Below, piece by piece: positions 10,443-17,533 of a stretch of 64,000 nucleotides of DNA; the stretch's first letter is position 1; every line of letters starts with the position of its first letter. Source of the stretch: Bacteroidota bacterium (GTDB taxonomy: Bacteria > Bacteroidota > Bacteroidia > NS11-12g > UBA9320); NCBI GenBank assembly GCA_016124755.1, contig WGNA01000011.1, positions 124,001-188,000 on the forward strand, given 5' to 3'. The notes below the pieces were generated by a model. That model was given only the letters and a program-made list of their open reading frames with translations, had not been told where the DNA came from and searched no databases. A program made the position numbers and the translations under genes.

Positions 10443-10570
10443 AAAATTGTCGTTAAAATATAACAGGGCTATCTACATCGTTAAATACGTTTCTTCGAGG
10501 TCATCCGCCGGCTGGCGGAATCGCATTCTCGAAACGAATTTGCCTTGTATATATCCCTGACGACAATTTT
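10443..10570. repeat. 128-bp imperfect palindrome between convergent genes
   Basis: Nested arms are AAAATTGTCGT (10443-10453) with ACGACAATTTT (10560-10570), CAGGGCTATCTACA (10464-10477) with TGTATATATCCCTG (10546-10559, 12 of 14 paired), and CGTTT..CGAG with CTCGAAACG. At the centre is a CCGCC-GGCT-GGCGG hairpin (10505-10518). It occupies most of the gap between the LytTR gene and htrA. It could be a bidirectional terminator or a REP/MITE-like element. Confidence 0.6.
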
Positions 10571-10581
10571 TAAGAAAGCTT

Positions 10582-12039
10582 CTAATCAATTCGGATTGCA
10601 AAAGATTCTTCCTTACCACCGGGTAAAACACCGTCGATAAGAACCGAACCTTTTTTAGTTTTTAATATCTTTTCAACATCCTGAGTTGTGTAAACCCGTT
10701 GTTTGTCAATTTGAGTAATCACAAAACCTTCCGGAATGTTTTTATCTTTCAAAGGGCCTTTGGCGATCTTTTTAACCCGGACACCGTTACGAACTTTTAA
10801 TTCGAGTTTTTCGTCGCGGGTAAGGTTTTCAAAAGTTCCACCGAGCACTGATGCTTCTTCCCGTTTTACCGTTTCGGAGAATTCTTTTTTGCCTTCGCGG
10901 CTCAAAAGGGTTATTTCCTTTTCCATGTCTTTTCCGCCGCGTTGGATGGAAACGGTAATTTTATCACCCGGATGGTATTTGCTGATTTGTTCCTGAAGTT
11001 CGGATGCTTTATTAACCGCCACATTATTAATCTTAAGAATTACATCGCCGTCTTTTAGTCCGGCTTTGGCTGCGGCACCGTCTTCAATTACTTCCGGAAC
11101 ATAAACACCTTTAATATCTTTTATCCCTTTTTCATCTGCGAGTTCCGCGGTGATGTCCTGAATTCTCACACCGAGAATGGCGCGTTTTACTTCTCCGTAC
11201 TTCAGAATATCGTCGAGAACTTTTTTAGCAATGTTTACCGGAACCGCGAAAGAATATCCTGCATACGAACCGGTTTGCGAAGCGATGGCTGTATTAATTC
11301 CAATGAGTTCACCCCGTGTATTTACCAATGCACCACCAGAGTTTCCGGGATTAACAGCCGCATCTGTTTGTATAAAGTTTTCGATGGCATACTCGCTGTT
11401 TTGGCGGAGGAGATTAATGTTTCTCCCTTTTGCACTCACGATGCCAGCGGTAACTGTTGAAGTTAAATTAAAAGGATTCCCCACGGCAATTACCCACTCG
11501 CCAACTTTTAGTTCATCTGAATTACCGAAAGAAAGAAACGGCAACGATTTTTCTTCAATCTTGAGCAGAGCCAGATCGGTCTCCGGATCGCGTCCCACAA
11601 GTTCAGCGACATAACTTCTCTTGTCTTCCAGAATTACTTCGATCTTATTGGCATTTTCAATCACGTGGTTATTGGTGGCGATGTAGCCGTCGTTGGTAAT
11701 AATAACTCCGGAACCGGAAGCTTCTCTCGGAACATTTTGCTGAAATCTCGGGTCATTAAAAAACCCGAAAGGGTCAAACATTTCGGGTTGGTCTGAGGAC
11801 GCAGTTGGCGCCTGCAATGTGGTTTTAATGTGTACAACTGTCGGGGTTGCCTTTTCGGAAACATTAACAAAATCAACTCCCGGCTGATCGTTCAAAAGTT
11901 GTTGATTAGCAAATTGAACGCGCTGTCTGTCTTCGAGCGATTGCGGTTTGTTGGAGCCGCCAAAGAACAGATAATTCAGGCCGAGGGCCGCGAGTCCCCC
12001 GAACAAAGCGATCGTCAAAATTCCCAGTATTCTTTTCAT
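10582..12039 (-). CDS. HtrA/Do-family periplasmic serine protease
   Basis: This 485-residue protease/chaperone acts in envelope protein quality control. It has an N-terminal membrane anchor or signal (MKRILGILTIALFGGLAALG). The trypsin-like domain carries the triad H125 (ATNNHVI), D155 (DPETDLALLK) and S234 (NPGNSGGAL). Two PDZ regions follow, about 285-385 (GVYVPEVIEDGAAAKAGLKDGD) and 405-480. The length is normal for DegP/DegQ-like proteins of Bacteroidota. It is transcribed alone, divergent from the ECF sigma gene with a ~150-bp gap. That placement fits stress control of htrA by the adjacent sigma factor, but I see no direct evidence for it. Confidence 0.96.
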   Translation of the reverse strand: MKRILGILTIALFGGLAALGLNYLFFGGSNKPQSLEDRQRVQFANQQLLNDQPGVDFVNVSEKATPTVVHIKTTLQAPTASSDQPEMFDPFGFFNDPRFQQNVPREASGSGVIITNDGYIATNNHVIENANKIEVILEDKRSYVAELVGRDPETDLALLKIEEKSLPFLSFGNSDELKVGEWVIAVGNPFNLTSTVTAGIVSAKGRNINLLRQNSEYAIENFIQTDAAVNPGNSGGALVNTRGELIGINTAIASQTGSYAGYSFAVPVNIAKKVLDDILKYGEVKRAILGVRIQDITAELADEKGIKDIKGVYVPEVIEDGAAAKAGLKDGDVILKINNVAVNKASELQEQISKYHPGDKITVSIQRGGKDMEKEITLLSREGKKEFSETVKREEASVLGGTFENLTRDEKLELKVRNGVRVKKIAKGPLKDKNIPEGFVITQIDKQRVYTTQDVEKILKTKKGSVLIDGVLPGGKEESFAIRID

Positions 12040-12191
12040 ATTGTCAGTGTTATTAAGTTGTTAGAGGTTGCGCAAAATACGTGTAACCATACACATCTGC
12101 ATATAATTTCGATATTTGCAACGCCTGAGCGGTTGAACTTGCTTTGGCCCATTTACCATTATCGATAAATAAACATTAACGCTCTACAAGA

Positions 12192-12761
12192 ATGCTCGGA
12201 TACCGACGATTTTCTGATTCCCAATTAGTGGATGAGATTAAAGCTGGGAACGAGGATGCCCTAATGAGTATGTATAAAATGTTTTATTCTATGGTAAAGA
12301 GCTTTATCCTTAAAAACAACGGGACCGAGGACGAAGTGGAAGACGTGTTTCAGGACAGTCTCATCGCCGTCTGGCGCAATGTGAACAAGCCCGGGTTCAC
12401 ACTCACAGTTAAGATGTCCACCTACCTGATGGCCATCGTTAAAAATCTTTGGTTTAAGCAACTGAAAAAGAAGACCCGATTTACAGTTGTGGACGAATCG
12501 TATCAGGAAAAAATAATGGCCGATGATATTTCAACCGACCATCTCGACCATAGCCTGATTCACGAAATGGTTGCCAATCTTGATGATACCTGCAAGCGAC
12601 TGCTCGGCTACTTTTATTTCGACGGACTCGAGAATAAGATAATTGCGGAAAAGATGGGTTTTGCCAATACAGATACGGTGAAATCGAAAAAGTATCAATG
12701 CTTCAAAAAACTCGAAGCCATTGTGAAAGAGAATTACAAACAGGAAGATTTTTTCAGATGA
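12192..12761 (+). CDS. ECF-type RNA polymerase sigma factor
   Basis: This 189-residue sigma-70 family protein has region 2 at about 20-90 (FYSMVKSFILKNNGTEDEVEDVFQD) and region 4 at about 130-180 (LDDTCKRLLGYFYFDGLENKIIAEKMGF, then a KYQCFKKL recognition segment). It is 7 bp upstream of a single-pass membrane protein with anti-sigma architecture. The pair probably senses an envelope signal. It is not of the FecI class, because no FecR or TonB receptor follows. The target genes are unknown. Confidence 0.92.
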   Translation: MLGYRRFSDSQLVDEIKAGNEDALMSMYKMFYSMVKSFILKNNGTEDEVEDVFQDSLIAVWRNVNKPGFTLTVKMSTYLMAIVKNLWFKQLKKKTRFTVVDESYQEKIMADDISTDHLDHSLIHEMVANLDDTCKRLLGYFYFDGLENKIIAEKMGFANTDTVKSKKYQCFKKLEAIVKENYKQEDFFR

Positions 12762-12768
12762 GCAGGCC

Positions 12769-13821
12769 GTGAACGAGGAAAGACACATACACGAAACAAT
12801 TGATCTCTACCTGAGAGGAGAGTTGATTGGAGAAGATCTGGATCTGTTTAAAATTAAACTTCGGGAAGACAGTTCATTCGCTTTGCAGGTACAATTGCAA
12901 AAGGCCATAATTGAGGAAATTCAGGTTGTTCGGGAAGCTGAACTCCGAAAAATATTCGCAAAGAAAAATTCGAATCGAAAAGGACTCATCATTCCTTTTA
13001 ACAGGAAAGTCTTGAGTGTGGCAGCGGTAATTCTTTCGATTACCGCGATCGCCATGGTTCTGAAAATGTATCTGCCCAAAATGGATATTGCAGGTTCCAA
13101 AAACGAAGATCCGGCGGTGGTAGATAATTCGGTTGATTCATCTGATGATGAAGAATCATTTGAAAATGCCGAAGCACTGATTGATTCCCTCGAAGAGGTG
13201 AAAGAAAATCTGATTGCCTCAACCGAGACCGAAGAAACTAAGGATACGGATGCGGCGCGACCCTCTCCATCCAGTTCTGTTATGAGTGAGGATGCCGAAA
13301 GTGATCCGCTCACGGATATGCGAAAAAAAGAGGAACTCCTGAATGCTAAGGATATTAATGCCCGAAAGGATGAACTCATCACAACCCGCGATTTGATGGT
13401 AATGGTTTATACCATGAAGATGGTCGAAAAGGTGCCGGCTGATGATACAACATTGCAAGCTGTGTCGTCTTCATCGCTTACAAAAAAGGAGAGAAAGAAA
13501 CTCGCGCAAGTTGCCGACAAAGCATCAAATGCGGATGAGGTTATTTCTGCCCCTGCCGAACCCCAGATAGTACAAACACCGGGATCTACCATCATAATCG
13601 AATACTGGAGAAATGTTTTGAACTTCCGGGGATATTATTACGATGGGAAAAAACTAAAACTCTACGATGTTCCGCCGGACGCCCGTTTGCAAATGGTAAA
13701 TTATCTCGGTAAAACCTATCTCAAATGGGCAGGAAGTGTATACCTTATTAATAACTCTTCCACCGAGGAGAAATTTAAATTGGTAACCGACGTGAAGATT
13801 CTGGAAGTGGTGGGCAAATAA
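12769..13821 (+). CDS. Membrane anti-sigma-like protein, GTG start
   Basis: This 350-residue single-pass protein has a cytoplasmic N-terminus (1-79, LYLRGELIGEDLDLFKIKLRED) and a membrane helix at about 80-103. A long Asp/Glu/Ser-rich periplasmic linker (about 110-270) leads to a C-terminal folded segment (IIIEYWRNVLNFRGYYYD...). No zinc-type HxxxCxxC anti-sigma motif is present. The GTG start is the only one that fits the 7-bp spacing to the sigma stop; the overlapping ATG at 12758 runs into a stop after four codons. Its function as regulator of the upstream sigma is inferred from order and topology. The next gene, dapF, starts 6 bp after its stop, so it may share the transcript. Confidence 0.8.
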   Translation: MNEERHIHETIDLYLRGELIGEDLDLFKIKLREDSSFALQVQLQKAIIEEIQVVREAELRKIFAKKNSNRKGLIIPFNRKVLSVAAVILSITAIAMVLKMYLPKMDIAGSKNEDPAVVDNSVDSSDDEESFENAEALIDSLEEVKENLIASTETEETKDTDAARPSPSSSVMSEDAESDPLTDMRKKEELLNAKDINARKDELITTRDLMVMVYTMKMVEKVPADDTTLQAVSSSSLTKKERKKLAQVADKASNADEVISAPAEPQIVQTPGSTIIIEYWRNVLNFRGYYYDGKKLKLYDVPPDARLQMVNYLGKTYLKWAGSVYLINNSSTEEKFKLVTDVKILEVVGK

Positions 13822-13827
13822 GATCCG

Positions 13828-14607
13828 TTGAAACTTCAATTTCAGAAATATCAGGGAACCGGAAACGACTTTATTATGGTCGACAATATGAACCGGTTTC
13901 TTAATGTGCAATCCATTCCGGTTTCGCAATTGTGTGATCGCAGATTTGGAATTGGTGCCGATGGTTTAATTGTTCTCGAACCGCACGATCATCTCGATTT
14001 CACGATGATTTATTTCAATTCCGACGGATCCCAGAGTTTTTGTGGAAACGGAAGCCGGTGTGCCGTAAACTTTGCCAAAAGCCTCGGCATTATTTCTGGC
14101 AAAACCGAATTTCTCTCCACCGATGGAGATCACAATGCGGAAATTCTGACGAGTGGAGAAGTGAAATTGCACATGCACGATGTTTCCGGCATTTCTGTTT
14201 CGGGCAACGATCTTATACTCAATACTGGATCGCCGCATTACATCCGGTTTGAAAAAGATCTTTCAAATCTTGATGTTGTGGGTTGTGCAAGGGTAGTGCG
14301 GTATTCTGATGATTTCAAAAAAGACGGAATTAATGTTAATTTCATTAAAGAATCGGGGGATACTCTCAACATTCGGACGTACGAACGCGGGGTTGAAGAC
14401 GAAACCCTGAGTTGCGGAACCGGCGTAACGGCTGCGGCGCTGGCTGCGCATTTTGCATCAGGAAAGCCGGTTGGTAATTTTAGCCAGAAGGTTCAGTCGA
14501 TGGGCGGGATGTTAACCGTTGAATTTCGGTTCGATGGAAATCATTACGATGAAATTTATCTGCAGGGTCCGGCTGAATTTGTATTTTCCGGAAAGATTGA
14601 AATCTGA
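13828..14607 (+). CDS. dapF: Diaminopimelate epimerase
   Basis: It converts LL- to meso-diaminopimelate for lysine and peptidoglycan synthesis in the cytoplasm. The 259 residues include the opening KYQGTGNDFIMVDN and the two catalytic cysteines C72 (FCGNGSRC) and C196 (LSCGTGVTAAALAA), all as in the family. The start codon is TTG, the only start that gives the expected N-terminus (MKLQFQKYQGTGND). It lies between the anti-sigma-like gene (6 bp) and a membrane glycosyltransferase-like gene (5 bp), a compact cluster using GTG, TTG and TTG starts. Confidence 0.97.
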   Translation: MKLQFQKYQGTGNDFIMVDNMNRFLNVQSIPVSQLCDRRFGIGADGLIVLEPHDHLDFTMIYFNSDGSQSFCGNGSRCAVNFAKSLGIISGKTEFLSTDGDHNAEILTSGEVKLHMHDVSGISVSGNDLILNTGSPHYIRFEKDLSNLDVVGCARVVRYSDDFKKDGINVNFIKESGDTLNIRTYERGVEDETLSCGTGVTAAALAAHFASGKPVGNFSQKVQSMGGMLTVEFRFDGNHYDEIYLQGPAEFVFSGKIEI

Positions 14608-14612
14608 TTCAG

Positions 14613-16061
14613 TTGAAGTCATTAGTGCATAAAATTCAAAGGCAACCCTTAATTCTAATTCTGCCTGTTTACGTCTTACTTTTTTTGATTTTTATGGGCG
14701 ATCCTTTCTTCGGAGACGCAATTTCCACGGTATCCAGATGTGCCTGGCAGATTTATGATTCCGGCTTCTCAGATATTCGTTATCCCATGGGGCAGGATCC
14801 CGGGCACCCGACAACTTTCCCCTTTTTATATGCATTAATTTGGAGAGTATTTGGAACAGGTTTGCCGCAAAGTCATAGTATAAATATTCTGTTAAGTTTC
14901 GGAATTGTGTGGCAATTAGTGCGCTGGATGCGACTTTCCGGAAGAGACGAATCCGCATGGTTAGCCGCTTTTTTAATGCTTTGCGTTCCGCAGTTTATTT
15001 CTCATACGGCGCAAATGAATACGCATCTTCCGCTCACTTTTTTTGTGCTTTCGCTTGCCATTAGTTTGCAATGGGGAAAAAAATATGAGCCGGCAATCTG
15101 GAGCGTTTTGCTGTTGATCACCCATCTACAGGGACTATATTATCTGGTTCCGGTTTGGCTCTGGTGGTTCTGGATCAATAAAAAAACCATTGCGGAAAAG
15201 GTAAGATATACCCTGCTAAATTCTTTACTGCCCGTTCTCACATTTGCGTTGTGGTTGTTCTGGCATCATCACAAAACCGGTTGGTGGATCAGTTCACCGG
15301 ATTATGCATCGCATCGCGGAATGCCTTCTCCGGGAGGAATAATTTATAATTTGTTTTTAGCGGTTTGGAGAATTTCGGATTATGGTCAGATCGCTCTTTT
15401 TATAATTCCTGCGTTTTTAATTTTAAAAAAGAGAAAAGAAATCAGCCGGAAAGATCCGATTATTTTATTTCTGATAGTATTCGCATTTAATGCGTTGGCT
15501 TTAGCAGTCACCACGCAAACCGGACCGGCGCACCGTTATGTTTTTCCTGCATTGCCGTTTTTGGTTTTAGCGAATGTTTATGGATTAAGACAAATACGGC
15601 TTCCGTACAGAATCGGGTTATTTGCCATTTTACTTTCCGGTCATTTCTGGTTTTATCCCGGTAAAGTATTGGGAGATGCAACGCTAACGTACCGAAATGT
15701 TTTTCCGCTGTTAACCGAAGTTAAATCAGAATTCGATAGTGTTCAGATTTATTCATACGCTCCGTTGGGAAACCCGGAAAAATTCACAGTGTTGGAAACG
15801 GAGAAAAATATTTTTAATCTGATGTACGATACATCCATGACAGAAGTCGCGTATGTAATGGCAAGTAATATCGGGGGAGACTTTTCGGATGAAGAGAAAA
15901 ATATATTGAACACATGGCCGGTTCGAACGTTTGAAAAAGGAAACGTTTACCTGCAGGTCTTTGCAAATCCTGAGTTTGGTGATATTAAAAATCCGAACCC
16001 GAGAAAGCCCGGCAACTTTGAAAAGTTTATTTTAGAATTAAAAAACAAACTGAAGCATTGA
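14613..16061 (+). CDS. Polytopic GT-C-like membrane protein (glycosyltransferase family 39-like)
   Basis: This 482-residue integral membrane protein has about ten hydrophobic helices. The first periplasmic loop (FMGDPFFGDAISTVSRCAWQ) carries acidic residues where GT-C enzymes place the catalytic Asp, and HTAQMNTHLPLTFFVLSLAI matches the helical layout of the DPM/ArnT-like superfamily. The C-terminal ~120 residues are soluble. It starts with TTG, 5 bp after dapF. The likely role is transfer of a sugar from a lipid carrier, substrate unknown. The superfamily call rests on topology and loop acidity, not on a full motif. Confidence 0.7.
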   Translation: MKSLVHKIQRQPLILILPVYVLLFLIFMGDPFFGDAISTVSRCAWQIYDSGFSDIRYPMGQDPGHPTTFPFLYALIWRVFGTGLPQSHSINILLSFGIVWQLVRWMRLSGRDESAWLAAFLMLCVPQFISHTAQMNTHLPLTFFVLSLAISLQWGKKYEPAIWSVLLLITHLQGLYYLVPVWLWWFWINKKTIAEKVRYTLLNSLLPVLTFALWLFWHHHKTGWWISSPDYASHRGMPSPGGIIYNLFLAVWRISDYGQIALFIIPAFLILKKRKEISRKDPIILFLIVFAFNALALAVTTQTGPAHRYVFPALPFLVLANVYGLRQIRLPYRIGLFAILLSGHFWFYPGKVLGDATLTYRNVFPLLTEVKSEFDSVQIYSYAPLGNPEKFTVLETEKNIFNLMYDTSMTEVAYVMASNIGGDFSDEEKNILNTWPVRTFEKGNVYLQVFANPEFGDIKNPNPRKPGNFEKFILELKNKLKH

Positions 16062-16113
16062 CGTTCTTCTATTGGAAGGAATAAAACTTGAGAAAGCGTT
16101 TTAAAGAATCACC

Positions 16114-16722
16114 ATGATGAAAAATGTAAAAATACTCTCCGGCCTGCTGATGTTATCGGCTTTTGCATCTGCGCAGACCAAAGACAGTGTGATCATGCGA
16201 AAACCGGTAAATCTCGATTCGATCAATGTGGTTCGCATGGTGATTGACACGATTACCCATGATACCTTTTTTGTTTACGAATACGACGAGGTTGCGATCA
16301 TGGATTTCGAAACCAAGGAGCAAAGAGAAGCGTATCTGAAACTTGTTTACAATACCCGGAAAGTACTGCCTTATGCAAAACTCGCGGCGTTCAGATTGCA
16401 ATTAATGGAAGATAATTTACAATTATTAACCGAGGAAAAGGCGCGGGAAAAATACATTAAGGAAACAGACAAAGCGATCAAAGATGAATTTATGGAAACC
16501 ATGAAAGGCTTTTCCCGATCGCAGGGTTTATTACTCATAAAACTGATTCACCGGGAATGCGGAAAAACAACTTACGAAATATTAAAGGGATATCGTGGTA
16601 GTGCGGAAACCTTCTACTGGTCGATGTTTGCCAAACTTTACAACGCTGATCTCAAAACCGAATACGACCCGATTCTCGACTATCAGATTGAGATGATAAT
16701 TGAGAAGTATAAGTTGGAGTGA
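16114..16722 (+). CDS. DUF4294 exported protein
   Basis: This 202-residue protein has a signal peptide (MMKNVKILSGLLMLSAFASAQ). The body (YLKLVYNTRKVLPYAKLAAFRL..., KGFSRSQGLLLIKLIHRECGKTTYEILKGYRGSAETFYWS) matches the DUF4294 family, which is widespread and conserved in Bacteroidota and has no assigned function. The protein is probably periplasmic. It stands alone between the membrane glycosyltransferase-like gene and bshB1. Confidence 0.85.
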   Translation: MMKNVKILSGLLMLSAFASAQTKDSVIMRKPVNLDSINVVRMVIDTITHDTFFVYEYDEVAIMDFETKEQREAYLKLVYNTRKVLPYAKLAAFRLQLMEDNLQLLTEEKAREKYIKETDKAIKDEFMETMKGFSRSQGLLLIKLIHRECGKTTYEILKGYRGSAETFYWSMFAKLYNADLKTEYDPILDYQIEMIIEKYKLE

Positions 16723-16783
16723 GTGGGATTTTATTATCTTAAATCTTCAAACATTAGCTACAAAAGGTTGTTGTTTGGATTTA

Positions 16784-16791
16784 TAACTTTG
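16784..16791 (+). promoter_or_regulatory. Possible -7 box for bshB1 (TAACTTTG)
   Basis: This exact TAnnTTTG match ends 19 bp before the bshB1 ATG, giving a short leader. The -33 element is poor: only TTG sequences at the wrong spacing. Confidence 0.35.
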
Positions 16792-16810
16792 AAAGGTTTA
16801 CAATATCTTA

Positions 16811-17527
16811 ATGACCCCATCACCTCTAAAACTTGATATTCTCGCATTTGCCGCTCACCCCGATGACGCCGAACTTTCCTGCTCGGGAACGCTGATTAAA
16901 AATGCAGCTCTCGGCAAAAAAGTCGGAATTGTAGATCTCACAACCGGGGATTTGGGAACACGCGGAACTTCGGAAATCCGGCTTCAGGAAGCACAGGATT
17001 CTGCAAAAATTATGGGACTTTCGGCCAGGGAAAATCTCTACATGCCCGACGGATTTTTTGAAGAATCACCCGAAAATCTCCGGAAGATTATTTCAGCCAT
17101 TCGGAAATACAAACCGGAAATTGTTCTGGCGAACGCCGTTTCAGACCGACATCCGGATCACGGAAGAGGATCGGCAATTGTTTCCCGGGCAACGTTTCTC
17201 AGCGGACTAAACCGCATCGACACCGGACAGGATCGCTGGAGACCAAAAGTAATTTATCATTACATCCAGTTCCGGTATATTCAGCCGGATTTCGTAATCG
17301 ATATCACCGATGAATGGCCGAAAAAACTCGCGGCCATCAAGGCGTTCAAAAGCCAGTTTTACGATCCGAATTCAGACGAGCCTTCAACCATGATTGCCTC
17401 CGAAGATTTTCTGAAACACGTCGAAGCCCGAAGCCGGGAAATGGGTGCGTGTATTGAAACTTCGTTCGGCGAAGGATTTACGGTGGAAAGACCGTTGCAG
17501 ATCAACAATATTCTGGATACAATCTGA
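16811..17527 (+). CDS. bshB1: Bacillithiol biosynthesis deacetylase BshB1
   Basis: It removes the acetyl group from N-acetylglucosaminyl malate to give GlcN-malate in bacillithiol synthesis; it is a zinc-dependent cytoplasmic LmbE/PIG-L enzyme. The 238 residues include the metal-binding AHPDDAELSCSGTL (H16, D18, D19), TTGDLGTRGT, NAVSDRHPDHGRG (second metal histidine) and the C-terminal EARSREMGACIETSFGEGF typical of BshB1. The gene is monocistronic and convergent with the lamin-tail gene, with only a 6-bp gap. bshA and bshC are not in the window. Confidence 0.95.
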   Translation: MTPSPLKLDILAFAAHPDDAELSCSGTLIKNAALGKKVGIVDLTTGDLGTRGTSEIRLQEAQDSAKIMGLSARENLYMPDGFFEESPENLRKIISAIRKYKPEIVLANAVSDRHPDHGRGSAIVSRATFLSGLNRIDTGQDRWRPKVIYHYIQFRYIQPDFVIDITDEWPKKLAAIKAFKSQFYDPNSDEPSTMIASEDFLKHVEARSREMGACIETSFGEGFTVERPLQINNILDTI

Positions 17528-17533
17528 TATTTC

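Noticed and set aside
11177..11614. 145-codon plus frame inside htrA
   Set aside because: Antisense shadow of the protease domain with no independent signal.
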